A stretch of DNA of 64,000 nucleotides from Bufo bufo. Its lineage: Eukaryota > Chordata > Amphibia > Anura > Bufonidae. The stretch covers positions 747,907,146 to 747,971,145 of the forward strand of contig NC_053389.1 of the NCBI RefSeq assembly GCF_905171765.1, in the 5' to 3' direction. A program made the position numbers and the translations under genes. Shown piece after piece: positions 31,976 to 43,722 of the stretch. Position 1 is the stretch's first letter. Every line of letters starts with the position of its first letter. A model generated the notes under the pieces. The model was given only the letters and a program-made list of their open reading frames with translations. It was not told the DNA's origin and searched no databases.

Positions 31976-32689
31976 TGAGCGAATTTCATATTTTGAAATC
32001 CATTTTCAGTTTGTGTTGTGGTATAAAAAATTTATACAAAAATTAATACAAATAAGTCACAAGGGCCTGATGGGATACACCCAAAGCTATTAAAAGAGCT
32101 CAGCGGTGAACTAACAAAACCATTAACAGATTTATTTAACCAATCACTGGCAACAGAAGTCGCCCCAGAAGATTGGAAATTAGCAAATGTTGTGCCCATT
32201 CACAAGAAAGGTAGTAGGGAGTAGAGATGTCCCGAACTATTCGCCGGCGAATAGTTCCCGGCGAACATAGCTTGTTCGCCGCGGCGGGCTAACATATGCG
32301 ATGTTCGGTCGCCCCCTATTCGTCATCATTGTGTAAACTTTGACCCTGTACCTCACAGTCAGCAGACACATTCCAGCCAATCAGCAGCAGACCCTCCCTC
32401 CCAGACCCTCCCACCTCCTGGACAGCATCCATTTTAGATTCATTCGGAAGCTGCATTCTTAGTGAGAGGAGGGACAGTGTAGCTGCTGCTGATTTAATAG
32501 GGAAATTTATAGCTAGGCTAGTGTATTCAGTGTCCACTACAGTCCGGATATACTCATCTGATCTCTGCTGTAAGGACAGCACCCCAAAAAGCCCTTTTTA
32601 GGGCTACAACATCATTCTGCTTTTTTTTTTTTCTGTGTAATCTAATTGCAGTTGCCTGCCTGCCAGCGTGTGTGTCAGGCTCACAGCGT

Positions 32690-33400
32690 ATACTGTGCCC
32701 ACTTGCCCAGTGCCACCATATCTGGTGTCACAGTAGCTTGACTGTAATATAGTAGCCGTCAGTTGCCGGCACACACGTGTGTTTCATGCCCTGCAAGTGC
32801 ATAGTGTCACCAGCGCAACTCATATCTGGTGTCACATTTGATTACATTTAAAGAAAAACAACAATTTTGACTGTGAATAAATAGCAGTCAGTTGCACACA
32901 CGTGTTTGTGTGTTTAAGGCCCAGCTGAAAGTCAATAGTGTCACTTCAGCGCCATTCATTTCTGGTGTCACATTCGATTACATTTAAAGAAAAACAACAA
33001 TTTTGACTGTGAATAAATAGCAGTCAGTTGCACACACGTGTTTGTGTGTTTAAGGCCCAGCTGAAAGTCCATAGTGTCACTTCAGCGCCATTCATTTCTG
33101 GTGTCACATTCGATTACATTTAAAGAAAAACAACAATTTTGACTGTGAATAAATAGCAGTCAGTTGCACACACGTGTTTGTGTGTTTAAGGCCCAGCTGC
33201 CAGTGCATAGTGTCACTTTAGTGCCATTCATTTCTGGTGTCACATTCGATTACATTTAAAGAAAAACAACAATTTTGACTGTGAATAAATAGCAGTCAGT
33301 TGCACACACGTGTTTGTGTGTTTAAGGCCTAGCTGAAAGTCCATAGTGTCACTTCAGCGCAACTCATATCTGGTGTCACAGTAGCTTGCACGCATAGTAC
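32690..33400 (+). repeat. ~137-bp tandem leader array of the hAT
   Basis: Four to five units with TCTGGTGTCACATTCGATTA, AAAGAAAAACAACAATTTTG, GCAGTCAGTTGCACACACGT and GTTTAAGGCCCAGCTG. The array ends right before the transposase start at 33422. Confidence 0.9.
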
Positions 33401-33421
33401 AACTTAACTAATCTAAAAAAA

Positions 33422-36400
33422 ATGACAGGCAGAGGCAGGCCACCCCGCAGGGGCCGTCGTGGTCATGGTGCTGTGATTCCCTTTGGCCCTAGAATAATGC
33501 CCAGTGTTCAGAGGCCACGTACCCTGAACTCGAAAAGTTCTGAGGACATAGTTGACTGGCTAACACAGGATGCACCATCCTCCTCCAGCTCAGCTTCGTC
33601 ACCTCACAAGTTACCACTCGCCTGCCTGCCGCCACCACCAACACTAGCACCACAGCCGCTTCACTTGATCTGTCAGAGGAGTTATTTACACATCAGTTGG
33701 AAGAAATGAGTGATGCGCAACCATTATTGCCAGAGGATGTAGATAACAGGGATATGTCTCAGTCAGGCAGCATTACACACATGGATGTACGGTGTGATGA
33801 TGATGATGTTGTACCCGCTGCTGCTTCCTTTGCTGAGTTGTCAGATACAAGTGAAGCGGTTGATGATGACGATGTGACCATTGATGTCACGTGGGTGCCC
33901 GCTTGAGAAGAAGAACAGGGGGAAAGTTCAGATGGGGAGACAGAGAGGAGGAGAAGACGAGTTGGAAGCAGGGGGAGGTCGTCACAAGGAGCTAGTGGCA
34001 CAGTCAGAAAGCATGCATCGGCACCCGGGGTCAGCCAGACAGCACGCCAATCAACGCATGCTGTTGCCACCACCAGAATGCCGTCATTGCAGAGCTCAGC
34101 AGTGTGGCATTTTTTTTTGTGTGTCTGCCTCTGACAACAGCGATGCCATGTGCAACCTGTGCCAAAATAAACTGAGTCGTGGGAAGTCCAACACCCACCT
34201 AGGTACTACTGCTTTGCGAAGGCACATGATCGCACATCACAAACGCCTATGGGATCAACACATGAGTACTAGAAGCACGCAAACTCAAAGCCGCCATCCT
34301 CCTCCTGGTCCAGCATCTTCAGCCACGTCAACCACTGCTGTCCTCCTTGCCCCCACTCAACCATCCGCCACTCCGTCTCTCGCCTTGAGCAGTTCCTGCT
34401 CATCTGCCCACCATCAGGTGTCTGTCAAGGACATGTTTGAGCGTAAGAAGCCAATGTCACAAAGTCACCCCCTTGCTCGGCGTCTGACAGCTGGCTTGTC
34501 TGAACTCTTAGCCTGCCAGCTTTTACCATACAAGCTGGTGGATTCTGAGGCCTTCCAAAAATTTGTAGCTATTGGGACACCGCAGTGGAAGGTACCCGGC
34601 CGAAATTTCTTTGCAGAAAAAGCAATCCCCAACCCGTACTCTATTGTGCAAAAGGAAGTAATGCATGTCTGGCACACAGTGTTGGGGCAATGGTCCATCT
34701 GACCACTGATACCTGGTCTGCAAAGCACGGTCAGGGCAGGTATATCACCTACACTGCGCATTGGATAAACCTGCTGACGGCTGCCAAGCATGGAATGCGT
34801 GGCTCTGCAGAGGAGTTGGTGACACCGCCACGACTTGCAGGCAGGCCTGCTGCCACCTCCTCTACTCCTCCTACTCCATCCTCTTCCATAACCTCCTCGG
34901 CTGAGTCCTCTTCTGCGTCTTGCTCCACATCAACGGCACCCCCCCAGCTCCCCAGGGGCTATTCAACATCCCGGATACGACAGTGTCACGCCGTCTTGGG
35001 GTTGACTTGCCTGAAAGCAGAGAGTCACACCGGACCAGCACTCCTGTCCGCCCTGAACGCACAGGTGGATCAGTGGCTGACTCCGCACCAACTGAATTTG
35101 GGAAAGTTGACACATGTGCCATGCATGGCACATGTGTGTAATCTGATCGTACAATGCTTTGTGCATAAGTACCCAGGCTTACAGGACGTCCTCAAGCAGG
35201 CCAGGAAGGTGTGTGGCCATTTCAGGCGTTCCTACACGGCCATGGCACACTTTTCAGATATCCAGCGGCGAAACAACATGCCAGTGAGGCGCTTGATTTG
35301 CGACAGCCCGACACGTTGGAATTCAACACTACTAATGTTCGACTGCCTGCTCCAACAAGAAAAAGCCGTCAATGAGTATTTGTATGACCGGGGTGCTAGG
35401 ACAGCCTCTGCGGAGCTGGGAATTTTTTTGCCACGTTACTGGACGCTCATGCGCAATGCCTGTAGGCTCATACGTCCTTTTGAGGAGGTGACAAACCTAG
35501 TCAGTTGCACCGAAGGCACCATCAGCGACATCATCCCATTTGTTTTCTTCCTGGAGCATGCCCTGCGAAGAGTGCTGGATCAGGCCGTAGATGAGCGTGA
35601 AGAGGAAGAGTTGTGGTCACCATCACCACCAGAAACAGCCTTATCAGCATCGCTTGCTGGATCTGCGGCAACACTGGAAGAGGAGTGTGAGAAAGAGGAG
35701 TCAGAGGAGGAATGTGGCTTTGAGGAGGAGGAGGAGGAAGATTAACCACAACAGGCATCCCAGGGTGCTCGTTGTCACCTATCTGGTACCCATGGTGTTG
35801 TACGTGGCTGGGGGGAAGAACATACCTTCAGTGAGTAGATGAGTGTGCAAATGGGGTCTTTCATGCTGTTGTGCCTGTTGAGGGACCCTCGTATAAAAAG
35901 GCTGAAGGAGAATGACCTGTACTGGGTGGCCATGCTACTAGACCCCCGGTATAAGCAGAAAGTGCCTGAAATGTTACCGAATTACCGGAAGTCGGAAAGG
36001 ATGCAGCAGTTCCAAAACAAGTTAAAAAGTATGCTTTACACATCGTATAAGGGTGATGTCACAGCACAACGGGAATCTAACAGGGGAAGAGGTGAAAGTA
36101 ATCCTCCTCCTACCACGACCACGCCGGCAAGGACAGGACGCTTTACAGACGTGTTGTTGATGGAGGACATGCAGAGCTTTTTAAGTCCTATGCATCGCCA
36201 CAGCCCTTCGGGGTCCACCCTCAGAGAATGACTCGACCGACAGGTAGCAGACTACCTCGCCTTAACTGCAGATATTGACACTCTGAGGAGCGATGAACCC
36301 CTTGACTACTGGGTGTGCAGGCTTGACCTGTGGCCTGAGCTATCCCAATTTGCGATAGAACTTCTGGCCTGCCCCGCTTCAAGTGTAGTGTCAGAAAGGA

Positions 36401-36537
36401 CCTTCAGTGCAGCAGGAGGGATTGTCACTGAGAAGAGAAGTCGCCTAGGTCAAAAAAGTCTAGATTACCTCACCTTTATTAAGATGAATGAGGCATGGAT
36501 CCCGAAGGGACTGACAGTGGGCGATACATTTGACTAA
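33422..36537 (+). pseudogene. hAT transposase, frameshifted, second catalytic Asp block deleted
   Basis: Frames in order: MTGRGRPPRRGRRGHGAV (basic N-terminus) and an acidic linker with VDDDDVTIDVTWVPA. The BED finger follows (MCNLCQNKLSRG, TTALRRHMIAHHKRLW; C2H2 intact, ~34150-34245). Then come LLPYKLVDSEAFQKF, TTDTWSAKHGQGRY (first Asp), LTPHQLNLGKLTHVPCMAHVC, DSPTRWNSTLLMFDCLL, LRDPRIKRL and LLDPRYKQKVP, and hATC ELLACPASSVVSERTFSAAG with a C-terminus WIPKGLTVGDTFD. Shifts occur near 33690, 33890 and 34680, with stops at 35745 and 36231. Compared with the related gene at 53982-57208, the VVSDNG segment between NL and LGKL is missing. Inactive. Confidence 0.88.
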
Positions 36538-36819
36538 AAAAGGCCTGATGAGATAAGCTGCCTTGGGCTAAAAATGGTCCACATGCTGCTGTATTTTATC
36601 TCTGAATGCCGAATGACTTGCGTGACTTATCCGCCACCAACTAGGGTTCAAGCCGCAATGTTTTAGGGCACTTTCTGCCTGGGAAACATAAATTTTTCTG
36701 GCCGCTGCAACAATACCTAATTTTTCAGGCATGTGTACATGCCTAATTTTTCTGGCCTCTGGTGCTGCACTGTGGCTTCAAAAGCCAAACAAAAAAAAAG
36801 GCACATACATGTGTCAATT

Positions 36820-36943
36820 CCCCTTCGTGATCGTTACCTTGTTGTGGTGAAGGGGCTTGCGTATCACAATGAAGCGATCACCTCTATGTGTGTGTTGGCA
36901 ATGTTGGCACACCCCAGATGATAAGGTTGTTGCTTCATTGTGA
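36820..36943 (+). ncRNA. Candidate structured RNA segment in the hAT 3' region
   Basis: CCCCTTC at 36820-36826 pairs with GAAGGGG at 36849-36855. TCACAATGAAGC at 36864-36875 pairs perfectly with GCTTCATTGTGA at 36932-36943. The segment lies downstream of the transposase stop. No known RNA family is recognised. Confidence 0.35.
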
Positions 36944-37279
36944 ACAGACCAAAAGCAATCGGCATAGAAAAAACATTAATTTTCTTTGTGATCATCTAAG
37001 GTGATCATTAAAGCCTACTAGGCCAACAATGGGCCCACACTGCAGAATCATTGTTTTCTGGGTCACTTAACTGTCACGGAACTACCTCAGCACGACCATA
37101 GGCTTTGAAAAAACCCCATCGCCTGCAATCTCCCAAACGTGCGCACAAGCACAGTCATCACTACACCAAGATTGACGCATAGAGGTATAAAATTTATGTC
37201 ATGAGTGTATCAACTATATTGACAACTCTTTGCGGTTGTCTAAAACCGATTCCATACACGTCCCCTGATAGGAATAGTA

Positions 37280-37294
37280 CTACTTAACACACCT

Positions 37295-37328
<34 letters not shown>

Positions 37329-37790
37329 GTGGACGTAACAGGGATTAAACTGATAGGAATAGTACTACATAACACAACACTCCTATCTGGTGGCACAGTA
37401 GATTGCACGCGCAGTGCCCCAAATTGGACGTAGGAGGACCGACCAAGCATCTTTTTCCATCTCCCGGTTCCTAAAATCGATTCCATATACACGTCCCCTG
37501 ATAGGGGACGTAACAGGGATTAAACTGATAGGAATAGTACTACTTAACATACCACTCATATCTGGTAGCACAGTACATTGCAAGGCGTACGCGCAGTGCC
37601 CCAAATTGGAAGTAGGAAGACCGACCAAGCATCTTTTTCCATCTCCCGCTTCCTAAAATCGATTCCATATACATGTCCCCTGATAGGGGACATAACAGGG
37701 ATTAAACTGATAGGAATAGTACTACTTAACACACCTTATAATAACGCAGAGAGAGGCAACGCAGAGAGAGGAGTCTGAAGAAGAGGAGTC
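37280..37790 (+). repeat. ~200-bp tandem repeat after the transposase, with (TAA)n
   Basis: Units share GGGATTAAACTGATAGGAAT and AGTACTACTTAACA, then CAGTGCCCCAAATTGGA and CATCTTTTTCCATCTCCCG. About three copies, plus a (TAA)n/(ATA)n stretch at 37297-37325. Confidence 0.85.
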
Positions 37791-38489
37791 AGAGGAGAAA
37801 GGTGGCTTTGAGGAGGTGGAAGACCAACCACAGCAGGCGTCCCAGGGGGCTTGTTGTCACCTTTCGGGGACCCTTGGGGTTGTACTTGGCTGGGTGGAGG
37901 AAGAGACCTTCCATGACGTCAGTGAGGAACGGGACATGGCTAGCTTGGTATCCAACCTTGTGCAAATGGGGAGTTTGCGGTTGTGCAAATGGACTGTTTG
38001 CGGTTGTTTGCAGTGCTTTAAACAGGGAGTTTGGTCTGTCACTGTGAAGCGGGCGTAACCCTTACACTACCTGATCGATACAACATCATACCTGATGTTT
38101 TAAAGCACGTTATTACAAACAATTTAGTAATGTTAGGTGATTTTTGCCCTTTATGGATTAAAACCAGACTCTGCGTCAACTATGTAATTTTCCATGGGAG
38201 TTTTGCCATGGATGCCCCTCCGGCATGCCACAGTCCAGGTGTTAGTCCCCTTGAAACAACTTTTCCATCACTATTGTGGCCAGAAAGAGTCCCTGTGGGT
38301 TTTAATATTCGCCTGCCTATTGAAGTCTATGGCGGTTCGCCCGTTCGCGAACGTTTGCGAAAATTCGTGTTTGTCGTTCGCGAACAGAAAATTTTATGTT
38401 CGCGACATCTCTAATAGAGAGGAATCGGGCAACTATAGGCCAGTAAGCCTGACATCAATAGTGGGGAAATTAATGGAAACCATACTTAA

Positions 38490-39187
38490 AGGGTTTCTAC
38501 CACTTCGTTTCACATATTAGCTGTCAGACACTAGCGATCCGCTAGTGTCTGCTCTAAAAAACCATCCTAATATAATAGGTTTTGGGGCAGCCGTTTCGCT
38601 AAAAAAAGAACTTATATCGATATGCTAATGAGCCTCTAGGTGCTATGGGGGCGTCATTAGCACCTAGAGGCTCGGTCTACCTTCACAAACTGCCGCCGCC
38701 CAGCGCGTCCCTCCAGCCCGCCCATCTCCTCCTGAATGCGATCCTCTCCATGCGCGTCTGTATTCGGCGCATGCGCAGTGAATGTCTGACCGCTTCCCTG
38801 CTTAGACATCTCCACTGCGCCTGCGCCGATGACGTCATAGTGCTCCGAGGAAGAGGCGCAGTGGAGATGTCTGTGCAGGGAAGCGGTCAGACATTCACTG
38901 CACATGCGCCGAATACATACGCTCACAGGGAGGATCGCATTCCAGAGGAGATGGGCGGGCTGGAGGGACGCGCTGGGCGGCGGCAGTTTGCGAAGGTAGA
39001 CCGAGCCTCTAGGTGCTAATGACGCCCCCATAGCACCTAGAGGCTCATTAGCATATCGATATAAGTTCTTTTTTTAGCGAAACGGCTGCCCCAAAACCTA
39101 TTATATTAGAATGGTTTGTTAGAGCAGACACTAGCAAATCGCTAGTGTCTGACAGCTAAATATGTGAAACGAAGTGGTAGAAACCCT
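38490..39187. mobile_element. TTAA-target foldback (Kolobok/T2-like), 698 bp
   Basis: Ends AGGGTTTCTACCACTTCGTT and inverse. TTAA at 38486-38489 and 39188-39191. The arms are inverted almost end to end, with the loop near 38838. Inserted in the CR1 frame. No coding region; mirrored open frames are a palindrome artefact. Confidence 0.93.
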
Positions 39188-39446
39188 TTAAGGAGAGAAT
39201 TGTGGAACATCTAAAATCCCATGGATTGAAAGATGAAAAACAGCATGGGTTTACTTCAGGGAGATCATGTCAAACTAATCTTATTGATTTTTTTGATTTG
39301 TTGACTAAAATAATAGATGGAGGAGGTGCAGTAGACATCGCTTATCTAGACTTTAGTAAGGCTTTTGATACTGTCCCACATAGAAGGCTTATCAATAAAT
39401 TGCAGTCATTGAGCATGGACTCCCATATTATTGAATGGATTAGGCA

Positions 39447-39490
39447 GAGCCTCTAGGTGCTATGGGGGCGTCATTAGCACCTAGAGGCTC
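39447..39490 (+). repeat. 44-bp hairpin block inside CR1, identical to part of the nearby foldback
   Basis: GAGCCTCTAGGTGCTA...TAGCACCTAGAGGCTC, a stem with a short GC-rich loop. The same 44 bases occur at 38630-38673, and inverted at 39003-39046, within the TTAA foldback. It replaces a few CR1 codons between WIRQ and RQQRVVVNG. Confidence 0.9.
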
Positions 39491-40535
39491 GGCAACAGAG
39501 GGTTGTAGTCAATGGAATATATTCAGACCAAAGTCTTGTTACCAGTGGGGTACCTCAGGGATCTGTTCTGGGACCCATATTGTTTAATATCTTTATCAGC
39601 GAAATTGCAGAAGGCCTCGATGGTAAGGTGTGTCTTTTTGCTGATGACACAAAGATTTGTAACAGGGTTGATGTTCCTGGAGGGATACACCAAATGGAAA
39701 AGGATTTAGGAAAACTAGAGGAATGGTCAAAAAATCTGGCAACTAAAATTTAATGTTGATAAGTGCAAGATAATGCACCTGGGGCGTAAAAACCCAAGAG
39801 CAGAATATAAAATCAGTGATACAGTCCTAACCTCAGTATCTGAGGAAAGGGATTTAGGGATCATTATTTCAGAAGACTTAAAGGTAGGCAGACAATGTTA
39901 TAGAGCAGCAGGAAATGCTAGCAGAATGCTTGGGTGTATAGGGAGAGGCATTACCAGTAGAAAGAGGGAGGTGCTCATACCGCTCTACAGAGCACTAGTG
40001 AGACCTCAATTGGAGTATTGTGCTCAGTACTGGAGACCATATCTCCAGAAGGATATTGATACGTTGGAGAGAGTTCAGAGAAGAGCTGCTAAACTGGTAC
40101 ATGGATTGCAGGATAAAACTTACCAGGAAATATTAAAGGACCTTAACATGTACAGCTTGGAAGAAAGACGAGACAGAGGGGATATGATAGAAACTTTTAA
40201 ATACATAAAGGGAATCAACAAGGTAAAAGAGGAGAGAATATTTAAAAGAAGAAAAACTGCTACAAGAGGACATAGTTTTAAATTAGAGGGGCAAAGGTTT
40301 GAAAGTAATATCAGGAAGTATTACTTTACTGAGAGAGTAGTGGATGCATGGAATAGCCTTCCTACAGAAGTGGTAGCTGCAAATACAGTGAAGGAGTTTA
40401 TGCATGCATGGGATAGGCATAAGGCCATCCTTCATATAAGATAGGACCAGGAGCTATTCATAGTATTCAGTATATTGGGCAGACTAGATGGGCCAAATGG
40501 TTCTTATCTGCCGACACATTCTATGTTTCTATGTA

Positions 40536-40683
40536 TAATGTGAATTGCGTTATAGATTCCGTTAACACGGACAATAACTCAATTCCATGACGGAATGCCT
40601 TTAGAGGCATTCCGTTAATCATTTCGTCATAATAGAAGTCTATGGCCTGCATAACAAATCCGTCCGCTTTCCGTTATGCTGGA
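40536..40683. mobile_element. Partial MITE with TTCCGTTAACACGGAC
   Basis: Contains ATTGCGTTATAGATTCCGTT, a hairpin ATGCCTTTAGAGGCAT, and TCCGCTTTCCGTTATGC. Amphibian MITE style. Its right part continues after the hAT insertion at 42405. Confidence 0.45.
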
Positions 40684-40691
40684 GTCCTCAC

Positions 40692-42396
40692 TAGAGATGG
40701 CCTTGCGATTCGACCGGCGGTCGTTTAGTGGCGAACTTTGCATGTTCGCCATTCGCCGAACATGCGAACATATGGAGATATTCGCGCCCACAATATTATT
40801 TTACATTGTGAAGAACTTTGACCCATGACACATCCATCAGGTGGTACAGGACAGCCAATTGAGATGTTTCAGCACATGGACATACCCCCTACCTTATAAA
40901 TAAACCTGATCTGGCCGTCATTTTACATTCAGTGTTTTGCCATTGTAGGGAGAGGTTGCTGTGTGGAGCAGGGACAGGCTGTTAGGGACACAAACGCTAG
41001 CTAATAGGGCCACAAAAGTCATTTTAAGGACTGGTATAGGTGTGCTATCGATAGGAGTGTTACACAGAGGGGTGCGATATACTTATAATATACTTTTATA
41101 ATGAGTCCAAAACACATAGATCTATATAGTGATCACCTGGAAGTCAGGGGCCTAGGGGCTAGGGGCTTACTAGGGCCATTTCTATATAGGGTAAGGTTCC
41201 AGACGGGGTCTCTCTTATCAGGGCCAGAATAGCACCCCCCTGTAGGGCAATATCAGGGACAGTTCTTTGCCAGCCCTTTCCTTCAATACCACATCATCAT
41301 CTAGCCCAGGGATAGATGTTTTTTGCTTTCCCTCCGGGACTCATGGATGTGCACTGGAACCCCCCGGATTGTGGTAGGACATATGGTTTTTGATTTGGTG
41401 CCGCCGAGCACCTGATTTAGTGCCGCCGAGCACTTGTTATTGCCTACCACATCTATGCTTTTTGCTTAACTTTAATAATTTAATTTATTTTCATTTTGAG
41501 GGATATCTTTTCCATTCACACATCCGCAAAATGGGTCCACATCTGTCCCGCAATTTGGCGGAACGGTTGCAGCCCCATTCATTTTCAATGGGGCCGGAAT
41601 GTGCTGTCCGCAACCGCATTTGCGGATCCGCACTTCCGCATCCGTGCTTCCTTTTCCGCAAAAAATTACATGTCCTATTCTTGTCCGCAATTGCAGACAA
41701 GATTAGGCATTTTCTATTATAGTGCCAGCGATGAGCGGTCTGCAAATTGCGAAATGCACACTGCCGGTGTCCATGTTTTGCGGATCCGCAAAACACTTAC
41801 GAACGTGTGAATGGACCCTCATAGTAACATTATTAAAGGTTACGTTTTATCTTTATGTATATTCTAATGGATTGCCTTCCTTGTACAATGTTATAATATA
41901 CTTTCTATGTTAGAAAGCATATTTAGTGCATTTGTATTGTGTGGCAGTTGTGTGCGGTTCTGCTGCGATACTGCAGGAATATAGAGGGACAATCGTTATT
42001 GGAACAAATAATTTCTACTGGTGTGATATACCAGTCGCCCCCCCAAAAAACTGATTGAAGCGGGTGTTATATACCAATATACTTTCTTTATAGTGCATTT
42101 GGGTACTGTATAGTGCATTTGCGCATGCGCGTACGTGAAAATTATATTGCCGATATTTCGCATTGAAAAAATTAATGAATGGAGATCGCAAATTAGAATA
42201 ATACATCTGGTATGTCACTGTCCATGTTGTGGGACTATTTGTGCACTTCTAGTAATTATTTTTTGGCTGCAAATATGAGCAGAAGGTTTTTCAGGTTCGC
42301 CTGCCATTAAAATGAATGGGACCCGTCGCAAACTTGCGGTTCGCGAACATTTTAACACGTTCGCGAACCGTCCCGGCAGATGTTCGGCCATCATTA
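40692..42396. mobile_element. Non-autonomous hAT, 1.7 kb, perfect 8-bp duplication
   Basis: Ends TAGAGATGGCC and GGCCATCATTA. Duplication GTCCTCAC at 40684-40691 and 42397-42404. The leader style (ACCTTATAAATAAACC, ATTTTACATTCAGTG, GGGACAGG) matches the autonomous hATs, but no transposase remains. Contains a MITE at 41505-41825. Right end rich in TTCGCGAAC. Confidence 0.92.
41505..41825. mobile_element. TTCACACG-family MITE within the non-autonomous hAT
   Basis: Ends TTCCATTCACACATCCGC and, inverted, GGTCCATTCACACGTTCG. The middle has GCGGATCCGCA boxes. Sister of 7985-8356. Confidence 0.7.
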
Positions 42397-42404
42397 GTCC
42401 TCAC

Positions 42405-42820
42405 TATGCTAAGTACTTATGAACATGAAAATGTTCTTTAATGAACTTCATACTAATACAAAGTAGTACAGCGCAGGAAAAATCCCCATAGGACCTGCTT
42501 AAGAAAAGGTCAGAGAGGAACTACAAAAGGAGCCATTGTAGAGCTCTGTTTAGCGCAGAATGATTTCAAGCTGTTTGCATTGTATTGTATAAAGAAACGG
42601 CATGTGTCTTCTAAATAGTAGAAAATTTATAATAAAAATCAATTGCAAATCTGTTTTATTTGTAGAAGTACATATAATGCAATAAAAAGGTATTGATAGT
42701 TTCCATAGCCTTTAAGATGATTGGTAAATGATGTAATAAAAATAAAAAGTACCAAAAGAATCCCATATTTGTTGCATTTTTATTTTTTGTCATTTTCATA
42801 CCTTGAAACATAACTCAGAT
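42405..42820. other. No recognisable feature
   Basis: AT-rich DNA with no coding frame or repeat structure that I can identify. Confidence 0.6.
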
Positions 42821-42821
42821 A

Positions 42822-43245
42822 TCTCATCTACAGATAGCTGATTGAGGTTGATTGCCTTTCATCAACACAAAACTGAGAGCATTGGTTTGGCTAGGAAAAA
42901 GACCTTGGTTGGGATCCATGGTGTACTACAGTTTTTGTTCTTATGGTGTCTGTAGTGTCTGTATGATGAGTATTGTAGTCCAGGCAATGTGGGGTTTTGG
43001 GAAAGGGATGTGAAAACTACCTTTCCATTCAATTAATTTACTTGTCTTTTTCCAGAAAACCAGAGAGCATTAATTGATCTTCAATACTTATCATGCTCAC
43101 ACCTACTATATGTTCTTCATAAGAAGATATAGTACCCCCAGATCCCAACCAAGGCCTCTCACGTAGTTAAACCAATTCTCTCTGTTTTGTGCTGATGAAC
43201 AGCAATCACCCTGAAACAGCTGTCTGCCAATGAGATGCTGGTTTT
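42822..43245. repeat. Old inverted repeat with a hammerhead-like core, possibly Penelope-derived
   Basis: The left arm (42822-42925) and right arm (43140-43245) are inverted, clearly diverged. On the plus strand of the right arm CTGATGA (43192-43198) and GAAAC (43213-43217) flank a short region, the order of a hammerhead core; stem II (ACAGC/CCCT) is weak. The left arm has only TTGATGA. Confidence 0.45.
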
Positions 43246-43295
43246 GCTATTATCTTAGTTTGTTCCAAAGTCTGTTTAAAAGGACGAGCACTGAC

Positions 43296-43722
43296 TAAGG
43301 CCTCTTTCACACTTGCGTTGTCCGGATCCGTTGTGCACTCCATTTGCCGGAGGTGCCCGCCGGATCCGTAACAACGCAAGTGAACTGAAAGAATTTGAAG
43401 ACGGATCCGGTAATGCGCCGAAACGACGTTTAGCTTAAGGCCGGATCCGGATTAATGCCTTTCAATGGGCATTAATTCCGGATCTGGCCTTGCGGCAAGT
43501 GTTCAGGATTTTTGACCGGAGCAAAAAGCGCAGCATGCTGCGGTATTTTCTCCGGCCAAAAAACGTTCCGTTCCGGCATGAAGACATCCTGATGCATCCT
43601 GAACGGATTTCTCTCCATTCAGAATGCATGGGGATAATCCTGATCAGGATTCTTCCGGCATAGAGCCCCAACGACGGAACTCTATGCCGGAACACAACAA
43701 CGCAAGTGTGAAAGAGCCCTTA
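43296..43722. mobile_element. TTTCACACTTGCG MITE
   Basis: Ends GGCCTCTTTCACACTTGCG and, inverted, GGGCTCTTTCACACTTGCG, with TAA/TTA-like flanks. The interior is full of CCGGATCCG-type boxes. 427 bp, non-coding. Confidence 0.8.

Larger units (their letters stand above)
32222..38413 (+). mobile_element. 6.2-kb hAT element with degenerate transposase
   Basis: The left end is TAGAGATGTCCCGAAC; the inverted right end is TAGAGATGTCGCGAAC. The imperfect 8-bp duplication GTAGGGAG/ATAGAGAG lies at 32214-32221 and 38414-38421. Removing it rejoins the CR1 frame. Layout: left end with CGCCGGCGAATAG palindromes, tandem leader array, transposase, structured 3' region, second tandem array, right end with TTCGCGAAC hairpins. 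Confidence 0.88.
32063..40444 (+). pseudogene. CR1 ORF2 reverse transcriptase and C-terminal region (interrupted)
   Basis: Piece 1: GPDGIHPKLLKELSG and PEDWKLANVVPIHKKG. Piece 2: ESGNYRPVSLTSIVGKLME. Piece 3: QHGFTSGRSCQTNL, AYLDFSKAFDTVPH (a catalytic Asp), a 44-bp foreign block at 39447-39490, then TSGVPQGSVLGPILF and CLFADDTKI (the FADD catalytic box, ~39640). A shift near 39745 leads to KFNVDKCKIMHLG, RPQLEYCAQYW and a C-terminus ending HKAILHIR. The endonuclease domain is missing by 5' truncation. The insertions and the shift make it dead; it would have driven target-primed reverse transcription. Confidence 0.88.
32060..40535 (+). mobile_element. CR1-like LINE, 5' truncated, hit by two DNA transposons
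   Basis: Coding pieces 32060-32213, 38422-38485 and 39192-40444 join into one reverse-transcriptase sequence. The 3' end (40445-40535) has GGCAGACTAGATGGGCC and ends in TTCTATGTTTCTATG, the short 3' repeat typical of CR1 LINEs (no poly(A)). The inserts are the hAT at 32222-38413 and the TTAA foldback at 38490-39187. Confidence 0.88.

Noticed and set aside
38645..39031. Two 124-codon frames on opposite strands with nearly the same protein
   Set aside because: Mirror frames of the TTAA foldback.
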